Assembly (NCBI GenBank): GCA_036558265.1
Contig: DATBFY010000632.1
Location: 1 to 20,962 of the forward strand
DNA from: RYN-433 sp036558265
GTDB lineage: Bacteria; Planctomycetota; Phycisphaerae; Tepidisphaerales; Tepidisphaeraceae
DNA: 20,962 bases
Direction: 5' to 3'
Shown here: positions 7,427 through 15,354 of the stretch, one piece after another
Layout: each line of letters begins with the position of its first letter
Position numbering within the stretch: position 1 is the first letter of the stretch
The notes under the pieces: model-generated
Database searches by the model: none
What the model was told of the DNA's origin: nothing
The model's input: the letters and a program-made list of their open reading frames with translations, nothing else
Program-made: the position numbers and the translations under genes

Positions 7427-8353
7427 CTAAGCCGCCCTTCCCCAAATCGCCCCGCTATACGATTCGCCAACTGCCGAACGCGCGAGTTCCAGGGCTCGTC
7501 GAAATGACTCGGGAATTTCGGAGGACCGCGAAGCTAACACGACGTCGCGCGCCTCTTGTACGGCAGCATCACCAGGTCGCAGGAACAACGCTTCATTGAG
7601 CGACTTGATTGCCTCCTCGGGATTACCCGTAAGCAACAGGCATTGCGCTCGCAGCAGGTGCGCAAGGACAAGGTAGTCCGTCGGTGCCGCAGTCGACGAA
7701 TCACGCGACAGCCTCAGCGCACGTGTCAAAAGTCCCAGAACACCTTGGACCTCCGTGGTTCCCGAGATGTCGAAACGCGTTGCCGCAGCCGCAATCAGCA
7801 AAACTGGCGCCGTGGATGGCGAGGATGAATAGCGCTCTCCTAAGTCAATCGCCTCGCGCTCCTTGCCTGCCTTTTTCAGCATGGAGAGGTGCAACGCTTG
7901 AAAGTCGGCCGATGTCGGCCAGCGCTTCATCGCGTGTTCGAAGAATTGCAATGCGGCGGCATGCTGTCCGACCGCGGCGTAAGCGCGGGCGCGCGTGAAT
8001 GCCACCGCCTCCTCCGATACCAGCGGCGGCCGCCGCCGCAGCAGCGCCAGTACCGAGTCCCAATCGTTCCAACGTTCGTACTCCTGAATCAGTTGGCGGA
8101 GCTCCGCCTGAGACTGGGCCGCGGGCGGCTGCTCCAGTACTTCCTCGTCCCGCACCATGTACAGGTCCGCCGAGAGGCCATTGAGCCGATTCATCTCCCA
8201 TCGATTCAGATGGCGTTCGGGTCCGTCCATTCGCTCACGTACACTGTCCGCCTCAGCCGAGTCGTTTCCGTACTGCGCGGTTACGTCGTGGAGCCTTCGC
8301 AGAAGGGCTTCGTATTCGACGTAAGCCGGGTTGTTCATAAACCTATCGCTCAT
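7427..8353 (-). CDS. TPR-like repeat protein (308 aa)
   Basis: A soluble, helix-rich protein with no signal peptide or membrane segment. The clearest repeat lies at about residues 230-270: AHLLRAQCLLLTGNPEEAI, then SLNEALFLRPGDA, which is the A-x3-G-x2-EEA-x4-L-x3-P pattern of a tetratricopeptide repeat. A second, weaker copy is ARAYAAVGQHAAALQFFEHA followed by a proline. TPR proteins usually hold partner proteins together. The start is the ATG at 8353, which has a GAGGAG site (minus strand of 8362-8367) eight bases upstream and lies 5 bases after the stop of the Tse2-like gene; an ATG nine codons further upstream would overlap that gene. The local GC content is clearly lower than in the flanking genes. 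Confidence 0.7.
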   Translation of the reverse strand: MSDRFMNNPAYVEYEALLRRLHDVTAQYGNDSAEADSVRERMDGPERHLNRWEMNRLNGLSADLYMVRDEEVLEQPPAAQSQAELRQLIQEYERWNDWDSVLALLRRRPPLVSEEAVAFTRARAYAAVGQHAAALQFFEHAMKRWPTSADFQALHLSMLKKAGKEREAIDLGERYSSSPSTAPVLLIAAAATRFDISGTTEVQGVLGLLTRALRLSRDSSTAAPTDYLVLAHLLRAQCLLLTGNPEEAIKSLNEALFLRPGDAAVQEARDVVLASRSSEIPESFRRALELARSAVGESYSGAIWGRAA

Positions 8354-8358
8354 TGCCG

Positions 8359-8829
8359 TCACTCCTCTGTGACCACCCACATGGGCTGGGTAGCGGCGAG
8401 CACCGCCTCGTACTCGGCAAGCGTCATTATCTTATCCGGCTCGATGAAGCCGTGCATCGGGTCTTCCGGGTCTATGCGAAGCCGCAGGTGCTGGGCCAGC
8501 GGCCCGGCCGTGAACGGTCCCTCGCCCATCGCCCATACCCTCAGATTGTTGCTGCCGGCGGCAAACGGGATGACCGGCCGCAGTCGCTTCGGTACCATCC
8601 GTGCCGGCATCGCTCGCAACGACGCGTACACGGACATCCCGCCTGCCCCCGGGCGTACACCTCCGAACTCGTCAACCGGAATATCCGGCTCTCTGCCTGG
8701 TTGGAGCGGTCGCACGCCAAGTGCCATTGCCACCGAACCACAAAGTGGTCGGCCGGCGGTCTCCTTCATCAGCCGGAATACTCGGGGCATGGAGCCGTAG
8801 AGGATACCGATGAGACTGCTGAACACCAA
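8359..8829 (-). CDS. Tse2-like ADP-ribosyltransferase-fold protein (putative toxin or effector)
   Basis: A 156-residue soluble protein. The order of motifs MPRVFRLMKE, GGVRPGAGGMSV (56-67), AGSNNLRVW (91-99), HGFIEP (126-131) and LAEYEAVLAAT (137-147) matches what I recall of the Tse2-type family (Pfam ADPRTs_Tse2), whose founding member is a type VI secreted toxin. The GGMSV segment corresponds to GGTSV in Pseudomonas Tse2. Whether this copy is active is unknown. TTG at 8829 abuts the helicase stop and has GGGGAG nine bases upstream; GTG at 8826 is an alternative. The first ATG (8790) lacks a ribosome site but falls right before the conserved part. No signal peptide is seen and no type VI secretion genes lie nearby, so export is doubtful. 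The gene is tightly linked to the helicase and TPR genes. Confidence 0.55.
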   Translation of the reverse strand: MVFSSLIGILYGSMPRVFRLMKETAGRPLCGSVAMALGVRPLQPGREPDIPVDEFGGVRPGAGGMSVYASLRAMPARMVPKRLRPVIPFAAGSNNLRVWAMGEGPFTAGPLAQHLRLRIDPEDPMHGFIEPDKIMTLAEYEAVLAATQPMWVVTEE

Positions 8830-11800
8830 TCAATCAAACTCCCCTACTGCTTCCTTCGAAAGCGTCAGGTACTCTCGCAACTGCTCCGTGCTCAGGTTCG
8901 TCAGCCACTCGTCCCCGCTGCCGACGATCTGGTCCGCCAGCGCCTGTTTCTCCGTTAAGAGCCGATCGATCCGCTCCTCCATCGTGCCGATGCAGACGAA
9001 CTTGTGTACCTGCACGGTGCGGGTCTGGCCGACGCGGTGGGCGCGGTCGGTCGCCTGCGCTTCCACCGCCGGGTTCCACCAGCGGTCGAAGTGGAACACG
9101 TGATTGGCGGCCGTAAGGTTCAGCCCCAGGCCACCGGCGCGCAGCGACAGGAGGAAGATCCGCGGCGCGCCGTTCTCCTGCGCCTGGAACGCCTGGATCA
9201 TCTGGTCGCGCGTCTTGGCGGGCGTGCCGCCGTGCAGGAAGAAGGTGCTGGCCGACAGGCGCTTGTCGATCAGCGTCTCCAGTAAATGCCCCATCTCGCG
9301 GTACTGCGTAAATACCAGGGCGGCATCGCCCTCCTCGAGCAGTTCCTCGAGCATGTCCACCAGGCGCTCGCACTTGCCGGACCGATGGTCCAGCGCGGTC
9401 GCGCTCTCCTTCTCCAACAGCGCCGGGTGGTTGCAGATCTGCTTCAGGCGCGTCAGCGTCGCCAGGATCAGGCCGCGCCTCCGGATCCCGCTGGCCGCGT
9501 CGATCTGCCGCAGGCTGTCGTTGACGAACCGCTCGTACAGCGCGGCCTGCTCAGACGTCAGGTTACAGAAGACCTTCATCTCCAGCTTCTCGGGCAGATC
9601 GCCGGCGATCGTCGGATCCTGCTTGGTTCGCCGCAGGATGAACGGGCGGATCATCTGCCGAAGCTGCTGGGCACGGTCCTTCTCGCCCAGCTTTTCGATC
9701 GGCACCGCGAACTTCTCGCGGAAGTCCGCCGCCGTCCCCAGGAGGCCCGGGTTAAGCACCTGCATGATGCTCCACAATTCCGACAGGTGGTTCTCGATCG
9801 GCGTGCCCGTCAGTGCGACGCGGTGAGGCGCGTAAAGCGAGCGGATCGCGATCGTGCTCGCGGCAGCCGGGTTCTTGATCTTCTGCGCCTCGTCCAGCGC
9901 GATGCGATGCCAGGCCACCCGCGCCAGCTCCTCCTTGTCGCGGTGCGCCAGCGAGTATGACGTGATCACCAGGTCCGACCGCCCCGCCTCGCGCGCGAAC
10001 GTCTCGCCGGTGAGCCGCTCCGGGCCGTGGTGCACCATCACCCGCAGCGCCTTGGCGAATCGCTGCACTTCCCGAAGCCAGTTGCCCACGACGCTCGTCG
10101 GGGCGAAGAGAAGCGTGGGACCAACGCCCGCTCGGGTGCCAGGTCCCGAGTTCCGAGTATCCAGCTCCGAATGAGAGCGATCGGGCACGGCGGTCAAGGC
10201 GGCGGCAGCCGTGGCACGCTGCAACTCGGACCGTTCCACTGAAAACTCGGAACCTTTCATTCGCTCGCGCTCGTGCAGCAACAGCGCGATCAGTTGGATC
10301 GTCTTCCCCAGGCCCATGTCGTCGGCCAGGCACGCCCCCAGCCCCAGCCGGTCGAGAAACGTCAGCCAATGAAGCCCGCGAAGCTGGTACGGCCGCAGGT
10401 CGCCGCCAAACGATTGCGGCTGCGGGATCTGCTCGATCGATTTGCCGGGCGCCTGCTCCAGGAGTCGTTCAAGCCACGACGTGCCGGTCATCCCGATCAC
10501 GTTGAGGCCGGTCTCGGCCTTGTTCGCGGTGAACGCGGTGCGGAACGCGTCCGCGAGCGTGATCTGCCCGCCGCCGCCGCCCGGCTTCTTCTTCACGAAT
10601 TCCAACGCCTTGCGCGTCGCGTCCAGGTCCAGGTGGATCCAGCGGCCCTTGTGCTTCACCAGCGGCTGGTTCTTGGCGACCAGGTGCTCGAACTCGGCCG
10701 TGGAAAGCCGGACGTTTCCGACCGCGATCTGCCAGTCGAAGTTCATCAGGCTGTCGAGGCCGAAATGCCCGGTGGAAAGCTCGATGTCATCGCCGACCGT
10801 GCCGCCGCGGCGCTTGGCCGCCGATCCTGCGGCGCCGACGGAATGGTTGAACGGGTCGAAGAGGTCATCCAGGTCGTCGGTCGGACTCAGCACCATCCGC
10901 AGCCCGATCTCCTCGTCGGGGTCGCTGGCCCAGTCCGGCAGGGTCACGGCAAAATCGCGATCGCGGAGCAGCGGCGCCCAGTGCCGGATGAACGCGTAGG
11001 CGTCGGTGGTCGAAAGCGTGAGCTGGCTCGGCGCTGGATGCGCCAGGAGCGATTGGGCCGGAGGAAACACCTCCGCGGCGCGCGCCAACTCCGACAGAAG
11101 CGCCGCCTGGCGCTTGGCCACGCTGCGACCCAGGATCGCCGCCCTCGCATGAGCCTGCCACAGCGACGCCGCGTCGATCAGTTCGCCTTCGCCGTCCACG
11201 CCCTGCAGGTGCAGGGTGAGGATCCAGGGAACCTCCGATTGCGGACTGTCGACCGCCGCCGCGCCCGGAGATTCACCGTCTCCGTTCTCATCGGCGCGCT
11301 CGTCGTCCGGCGGTTCGTGGAGGACGAAGCAAAGCCGCAGTGCCGCCGCCTGGGAATCGTCGAGCTGGCCCAGCCAAGCGCGGGCCTGCTGCACGAATGC
11401 CTCGGTCTGCTCGTAATCACCCTCGCGCAGGACGCGCGACGGACCCAGGAGGCCCGAAAGCCAGCGCACCTCCGCAGGCGCATCCTCCGACGCGGCCTTC
11501 TCGTGCACCCGCTGGAAGAACGGGTCGTCCGCCACGGCCCGGCGGATCAGGGCGTCGGTCGTCGCGCCCAGGAACGTCTCCACCAGGTGCGCCGCCTCGG
11601 TCTGCTCCGGACGCGCCGCCCTCATCGCGCGGCAGACCGGCGGCATGGCCGCGGCGAAACGCTCGAGCCACTGAAGCTGCTCGCGGTCGCTCACCAGCAC
11701 CCGCCACGATGCGCAAAGCGCCTCCTCCTCGCACTCCTCGATCCGCGGCACGAACTGCTTGGCCGCGATCAATCGCAACACGAACCTCGCGAGCGTACAC

Positions 11801-12105
11801 CAGTACGTAACCGACGGCCCGCAGGTTGCGACCGTGCCGCAGGGAAGCGACGTGAGAAAATCGATCGCCTCGGCGGGGCCCAGGATCAGCGCGGGGGACT
11901 CGACGTCCGCCTCGCCGTTGCTGCCGGGCAGCGCGATGACGATCCGGCCCTCGCGCGCGGTCGACGCCAGCAGCGCGTCGGAAGTGATCTCCCCGACCGC
12001 CGCACGGATGGCCGCCACGTCAACGGGCGGTTCGCCCGGCTGCGGGCGCCGGGCCCAAAGGTAAAGAGATTGGTCGTGCCAGTTGGCCTGTAGGACAAGG
12101 GACAT
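8830..12105 (-). CDS. SNF2-family helicase (SWF/SNF, HepA-like) with N-terminal SNF2-associated region
   Basis: A 1091-residue ATPase. The first 400 residues or so are poorly conserved. Next comes a region like PF12419 (NVRLSTAEFEHLVAKNQPLV). The motor has the full set of motifs: ADDMGLGKT (593-601, Walker A), DEAQKI (738-743, Walker B), LTGTPIEN (motif III), VFTQYREM (IV), SLRAGGLGLNL (V) and ATDRAHRVGQTR near residue 1020 (VI). The family uses ATP to move along double-stranded DNA and to remodel bound proteins. Residues about 617-657 (KGSEFSVE to GTRAGV) are an insert between motifs I and Ia that comes from an intergenic-type repeat. It starts the operon. A clear Shine-Dalgarno site is not seen before ATG 12105. 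Confidence 0.93.
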   Translation of the reverse strand: MSLVLQANWHDQSLYLWARRPQPGEPPVDVAAIRAAVGEITSDALLASTAREGRIVIALPGSNGEADVESPALILGPAEAIDFLTSLPCGTVATCGPSVTYWCTLARFVLRLIAAKQFVPRIEECEEEALCASWRVLVSDREQLQWLERFAAAMPPVCRAMRAARPEQTEAAHLVETFLGATTDALIRRAVADDPFFQRVHEKAASEDAPAEVRWLSGLLGPSRVLREGDYEQTEAFVQQARAWLGQLDDSQAAALRLCFVLHEPPDDERADENGDGESPGAAAVDSPQSEVPWILTLHLQGVDGEGELIDAASLWQAHARAAILGRSVAKRQAALLSELARAAEVFPPAQSLLAHPAPSQLTLSTTDAYAFIRHWAPLLRDRDFAVTLPDWASDPDEEIGLRMVLSPTDDLDDLFDPFNHSVGAAGSAAKRRGGTVGDDIELSTGHFGLDSLMNFDWQIAVGNVRLSTAEFEHLVAKNQPLVKHKGRWIHLDLDATRKALEFVKKKPGGGGGQITLADAFRTAFTANKAETGLNVIGMTGTSWLERLLEQAPGKSIEQIPQPQSFGGDLRPYQLRGLHWLTFLDRLGLGACLADDMGLGKTIQLIALLLHERERMKGSEFSVERSELQRATAAAALTAVPDRSHSELDTRNSGPGTRAGVGPTLLFAPTSVVGNWLREVQRFAKALRVMVHHGPERLTGETFAREAGRSDLVITSYSLAHRDKEELARVAWHRIALDEAQKIKNPAAASTIAIRSLYAPHRVALTGTPIENHLSELWSIMQVLNPGLLGTAADFREKFAVPIEKLGEKDRAQQLRQMIRPFILRRTKQDPTIAGDLPEKLEMKVFCNLTSEQAALYERFVNDSLRQIDAASGIRRRGLILATLTRLKQICNHPALLEKESATALDHRSGKCERLVDMLEELLEEGDAALVFTQYREMGHLLETLIDKRLSASTFFLHGGTPAKTRDQMIQAFQAQENGAPRIFLLSLRAGGLGLNLTAANHVFHFDRWWNPAVEAQATDRAHRVGQTRTVQVHKFVCIGTMEERIDRLLTEKQALADQIVGSGDEWLTNLSTEQLREYLTLSKEAVGEFD
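10134..10256. repeat. GAGTTCCGAGT-type repeat inserted in frame in the helicase gene
   Basis: GTTCCGAGT (10150-10158) and ACTCGGAAC (10245-10253) are perfect 9-bp inverted copies flanking about 86 bases. Further partial copies of CCGAGTTCC occur at 10146-10154 and of ACTCGGA at 10224-10230. On the coding strand this reads as SELDTRNSGPGT and SEFSVERSEL, which are not helicase-like. The inserted codons lie between motifs I and Ia, where a loop would be expected. Confidence 0.5.
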
Positions 12106-12334
12106 CGGCTGATCGACTCGCTCACTCCCCGGCTCCAGGTCCGGGTCTCGTCAGGTGCAAAATGCGAAACGCAGTAGCATAGGCGGGCGCGAGAGATTTG
12201 GTAGGGGTGCAATCGAGAAATGTATTTTCGATCGCCCTCGTTGGAGCGCGGAATCGATCACACATGTCAGGCCCGCGGATGATCCGGCGTATGCTCCACA
12301 ACGGAGCCATGCGATCTGACCGAGCTTCGGCAGG

Positions 12335-12363
12335 TTGAGCCTCCCGGCTCGCGGGCATATACT
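12335..12363 (+). promoter_or_regulatory. Sigma70-type promoter of tRNA-Gly
   Basis: TTGAGC (12335-12340) and TATACT (12358-12363) match the -35 consensus in four and the -10 consensus in five of six positions and are exactly 17 bases apart. Transcription would begin near 12370, about 15 bases before the mature tRNA end. This is the best promoter in the window. Confidence 0.75.
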
Positions 12364-12384
12364 CCCCGCGCGCGACATCGCTCT

Positions 12385-12456
12385 GCGGCGGTAACTCAAT
12401 GGCAGAGTCCCTGCCTTCCAAGCAGGTGGTTGAGGGTTCGAGTCCCTTCCGCCGCT
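12385..12456 (+). tRNA. tRNA-Gly (anticodon UCC)
   Basis: The 72 bases fold as a complete cloverleaf: acceptor GCGGCGG pairs with CCGCCGC (12449-12455), the anticodon stem CCTGC/GCAGG encloses the loop CTTCCAA with anticodon TCC at 12417-12419, and the T-arm GAGGG-TTCGAGT-CCCTT carries the invariant TTCGA. The discriminator is U at 12456 and CCA is not encoded, so it is added after transcription. The tRNA reads GGA and, with wobble, GGG codons. Confidence 0.97.
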
Positions 12457-12461
12457 TTTCG

Positions 12462-12496
12462 ACGCCCCCGGCCCATTACCAGGCCGGGGGCGTTTG
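12462..12496 (+). terminator. Terminator hairpin after tRNA-Gly
   Basis: A perfect 12-bp stem, ACGCCCCCGGCC (12462-12473) with GGCCGGGGGCGT (12482-12493), encloses an 8-base loop and is followed by a short TT. It begins 6 bases after the tRNA. The stem is very strong although the T-run is short. Confidence 0.8.
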
Positions 12497-12541
12497 CACT
12501 TAGCCGACACATCGGTTCGCGAAAATTTTCGATATTTCAAA

Positions 12542-12570
12542 TTGATTGCCAGAACTGCGCGGCTTAAATT
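12542..12570 (+). promoter_or_regulatory. Possible promoter of the LEPR-XLL protein gene
   Basis: TTGATT (12542-12547) and TAAATT (12565-12570) match the sigma70 boxes in four of six positions each and are 17 bases apart. They lie in an AT-rich stretch just after the tRNA terminator and would give a leader of about 35 bases before ATG 12612. Confidence 0.4.
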
Positions 12571-12599
12571 CGTCCGCGACATTTCGGGAGGGCGTCCGT

Positions 12600-12606
12600 G
12601 AGGAGG
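12600..12606 (+). promoter_or_regulatory. Ribosome binding site GAGGAGG that sets the start at 12612
   Basis: GAGGAGG lies five bases before the ATG at 12612. The frame is open further upstream to 12546, but those codons contain the ribosome site and the likely promoter and read as non-protein-like sequence, so the shorter start is preferred. Confidence 0.75.
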
Positions 12607-12611
12607 CCGCC

Positions 12612-14783
12612 ATGCTCTGGGCAGAAGCGCTCGAACCCCGTCTGCTGCTGCACGCCGAGGTACAAAACTTCGTCCTGGTCATGCACCAGGCCACGCCCGG
12701 GGCGCTGGTCAACGACACGTTCGTCATCAGCTACGACCCGGTTACCTTCGAAGTCGTCATGCAACACCAGGGGTCCCTCGGCCACCCCGGCGCGCGAACC
12801 AGCATCGCCCTCTTCAATTCCATCCGCGTCGAATGCGGGCCCGGCGACGACAACGTCATCGTCCAGGGCACCGGAAACCGCCCGATCACCATCCTCTGCG
12901 GCGACGGCAACGACTCGGTCACCATCCAGAACACCGACAACAACCCGTCCACCGTCCTGGGCGAGGCCGGCAACGACACGATCACCGGTGGCGGCGAGGC
13001 CGACTCGATCAACGGCGGCGACGGCGACGACCAGATCAACGGCGGCGGGGGCAACGACACGATCTACGGCGACGCCTCCATCATTGACCCGCCGGGCGGC
13101 TTTGACGTCATCTTCGGTGGCGCCGGCGACGACACGATCTATCCCGGCGCAGGCGGCGACGCAGCCCACGGCGACGCCGGCAACGACTACATCTCCGACC
13201 ATGTGGCGGGCGCCAACTACTTCTACGGCGATGACGGCAACGACCAGATTTACAGCGGCCCGGACTCCAACTACCTCCGCGGCGGCGCCGGCAACGATTC
13301 CCTCTACGCCGACGACCAGGCTGATACCCTCATCGGCGACGACGGGAACGACCTCCTCGCCGGGTTCGGCGGCGACGACACCTTCTTCGCCGGTGATAAC
13401 GCCCGCGACACCGTCAACGGCGGCGACGGCAACGACCTCGCCGACGTCGACGCCCTGGACTTCATCACCGCCGACACCGAGGAACGAACCGGCGTCCAGG
13501 CCCCCTACTTCGGTGGGCCCTGGTTCCTGCCGACTACCATCGAGGCCGAGAACTTCGATTTCGGCGGCCAGGACGTCGCCTACCACGACAACGACGTCAA
13601 CCTCGCCTCCGCCGGCACCCGCGGGCGAACGTTCGTCGATGTCGGCACGGCCCTGATCCTTACCCGTCCGCCCGCCAGCGTCACGTACGTGAGCGCCAAT
13701 GCCGGCGAGTGGATCGAGTACACCGTGGACGTCCCGGCCGACGGCGGCTACCAGATCCAGACCTCCGTCTCCTCGAGCGGAGCCCCGGGTGGCACGTTCC
13801 ATTACGAGCTGGACGGGGTCGCCAAAACGCCGAGCCTGTCGGTCCCCAACACCGGCCTTCTGATCGCGTTCCGCAACGTCACCTGGGGCGGCATCAACCT
13901 CCCGGCCGGCCGGCACATCCTGCGACTCTCGTTCGATACCGATTCGGCGACGACCGGCCAGGTCGGCTTGTTCAACGCCATCAACCTCGTCTACGAACCT
14001 CGCCAGCCCTACAACGGCGCCGCCGCCCCCATCCCCGGCACCGTCGAGGCCGAGCAGTTCGACACCGGCGGCGAAGGCGTCGCCTTCCACGAACTCACCC
14101 TCGCCAACGAGGGCGGCCAGTACCGCAACACCGCCGTGGACATCGAAGCGAGCAGCGACACCGGCGGCGGCTTTGACCTGGGCTTCACCAAAGCCGGCGA
14201 GTGGGTCGAGTACGACGTCAACGTCGCACGCACCGGCATCTACGTCCTCTCGGCACGCGTCGCCAGCGACGGTCTGGGCGGGATCTTCCGCATCCTCTTC
14301 GGCGGCGTGGACCGGACCGGCGGCGTCAAGGTCCCCAACACCGGCGGCTGGCAGACCTGGCAAACTGTCACCCGCGGCGTGAAACTGACCAAGGGCGAGC
14401 AGGTCATGCGCCTCAACCTCGAGCCCGGCGGCGCCACCGGCTGGGTCGGCAACTTCAACTGGATCCGCATCGCCCCCCTCGACGGCGACGCCAACCTCGA
14501 CGGCAAGGTCAACTTCGCCGACTACCAGGCCCTGGAGCTGGCCTACGGCAAGGCCGTCGACCCCTGGGCCCCCGGTGACTTCGACGGCGACGGCGCCTCC
14601 GGCAACAACGACGTCCGCCTCCTCCTGGCCAACTACGGCGCGAGCATCACCCCCGCAGTTCCCGCCGACCCCGTGCCCGAGCCCGCGGCGACGGCGCGAT
14701 CGCCCTCCGCCATGCCCCCGGAACCCGTCGTGCTCCCACCGCACCCGAGGAAACCCGTTGCCCGCACCCCGCGTCCCGTTTAG
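12612..14783 (+). CDS. Secreted LEPR-XLL protein: RTX calcium repeats, two CBM6-like domains, dockerin-like domain
   Basis: A 723-residue protein. It starts with MLWAEALEPRLLL, the LEPR-XLL motif (residues 7-13) placed near the N-terminus of many large planctomycete surface proteins. Residues 96-276 hold about ten RTX-type nonapeptides (GGxGNDxxx, for example GGGGNDTIY and GDDGNDQIY), which bind calcium in a beta-roll. Two CBM6-like sugar-binding domains follow, at about 309-460 and 476-620, each beginning with an EAE motif (TIEAENF, TVEAEQF) and containing NAGEWIEY or KAGEWVEY. Then comes a dockerin-type pair of calcium loops (DGDANLDGKVNFADY, DFDGDGASGNNDVRLL) and a Pro-rich tail. There is no catalytic domain and no classical signal peptide. 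It probably sits outside the cell and holds polysaccharide. A real cellulosome is not implied. Confidence 0.85.
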   Translation: MLWAEALEPRLLLHAEVQNFVLVMHQATPGALVNDTFVISYDPVTFEVVMQHQGSLGHPGARTSIALFNSIRVECGPGDDNVIVQGTGNRPITILCGDGNDSVTIQNTDNNPSTVLGEAGNDTITGGGEADSINGGDGDDQINGGGGNDTIYGDASIIDPPGGFDVIFGGAGDDTIYPGAGGDAAHGDAGNDYISDHVAGANYFYGDDGNDQIYSGPDSNYLRGGAGNDSLYADDQADTLIGDDGNDLLAGFGGDDTFFAGDNARDTVNGGDGNDLADVDALDFITADTEERTGVQAPYFGGPWFLPTTIEAENFDFGGQDVAYHDNDVNLASAGTRGRTFVDVGTALILTRPPASVTYVSANAGEWIEYTVDVPADGGYQIQTSVSSSGAPGGTFHYELDGVAKTPSLSVPNTGLLIAFRNVTWGGINLPAGRHILRLSFDTDSATTGQVGLFNAINLVYEPRQPYNGAAAPIPGTVEAEQFDTGGEGVAFHELTLANEGGQYRNTAVDIEASSDTGGGFDLGFTKAGEWVEYDVNVARTGIYVLSARVASDGLGGIFRILFGGVDRTGGVKVPNTGGWQTWQTVTRGVKLTKGEQVMRLNLEPGGATGWVGNFNWIRIAPLDGDANLDGKVNFADYQALELAYGKAVDPWAPGDFDGDGASGNNDVRLLLANYGASITPAVPADPVPEPAATARSPSAMPPEPVVLPPHPRKPVARTPRPV

Positions 14784-14798
14784 CCGGCCCCCCGCCGC

Positions 14799-15338
14799 TC
14801 ACGCCGCCACCGCCCCCCGCAGTCGCCTCAAATCCCGCGCCAGCATCGTCACGCTCAGCACCCCCATCACTGCGAACGCCCCCATCCCCGCCTGGCCCGC
14901 CCACTTCACCAGCCCCGCGGCCGAGATCGCCACCGCCACCGCGAACAGCACCACCGACAGCCACTGGTGGAACCGCCCCACGTCCGTCTCCGCCCAAGCC
15001 GCCAGCGAGTGGTAGATGTGCCGCGCCTCCCCGTGCGGCACGCACTCGTGCTTGCGGTGGCAACCGGCACAGTGATGCACCGGCGCGCGGTAGACCGCCA
15101 GCCGGCTCCGCGGTTCCAGCACGTGCAGCGACAACTTGGCGCCGGTCGGACAGCGGTAGTGATCCTCCTCCTCGACATACTCGAACCCCGCGTGCGCGTG
15201 CCGCCGCGCACGCTCGAAATGCGCCCGGGCCAGAAACTCGACCCCCCGCGCGCCCACCAGCAGCGCGTTGACGTAACAGATCAGGAGCCACGGCTCGATC
15301 TGACGCGGAAGGCTCAGCAGCGCATCGGATGCGGTCAT
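14799..15338 (-). CDS. Membrane protein with an IS1182-like zinc-ribbon segment, linked to NO reductase
   Basis: A 179-residue protein with a hydrophobic segment at 16-34, a soluble part, then two membrane segments (128-146 and 152-166). In the soluble part EEEDHYRCPTGAKL (56-69), YRAPVHHCAGCHRKHEC (83-99) puts four cysteines at 63, 90, 93 and 99. The C-x26-C-x2-C-x5-C spacing and the surrounding YxCPxG and YRAP match the zinc ribbon that follows the catalytic domain in IS1182-type transposases (DDE_Tnp_1_6). The membrane part is not transposase-like, so this looks like a reused domain or a chance match. The gene starts 16 bases after the stop of the NO reductase gene and is probably co-transcribed. 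The function is unknown; metal or redox handling would suit its neighbour. Confidence 0.65.
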   Translation of the reverse strand: MTASDALLSLPRQIEPWLLICYVNALLVGARGVEFLARAHFERARRHAHAGFEYVEEEDHYRCPTGAKLSLHVLEPRSRLAVYRAPVHHCAGCHRKHECVPHGEARHIYHSLAAWAETDVGRFHQWLSVVLFAVAVAISAAGLVKWAGQAGMGAFAVMGVLSVTMLARDLRRLRGAVAA

Positions 15339-15354
15339 GGCATCATCGCCCGGA

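Noticed and set aside
10134..10256. Frameshift or pseudogene in the helicase
   Set aside because: The insert keeps the frame and all motifs on both sides are intact, so the gene looks functional.
10273..12093. 606-codon plus-strand open frame antisense to the SNF2 helicase
   Set aside because: The helicase motifs are complete on the other strand. This frame is open only because stop codons are rare at high GC.
12151..12582. Minus-strand ORF with a GGRDSNPQPPAWKAGTLPLSYRRR-like stretch (shown here only as SNPQPPAWKAGTLPLS)
   Set aside because: This is the familiar false protein produced by translating the complement of a tRNA-Gly gene.
12564..14744. 726-codon minus-strand open frame antisense to the LEPR-XLL protein
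   Set aside because: Its Gly/Val/Asp-rich low-complexity product mirrors the RTX and CBM6 codons. There is no ribosome site.
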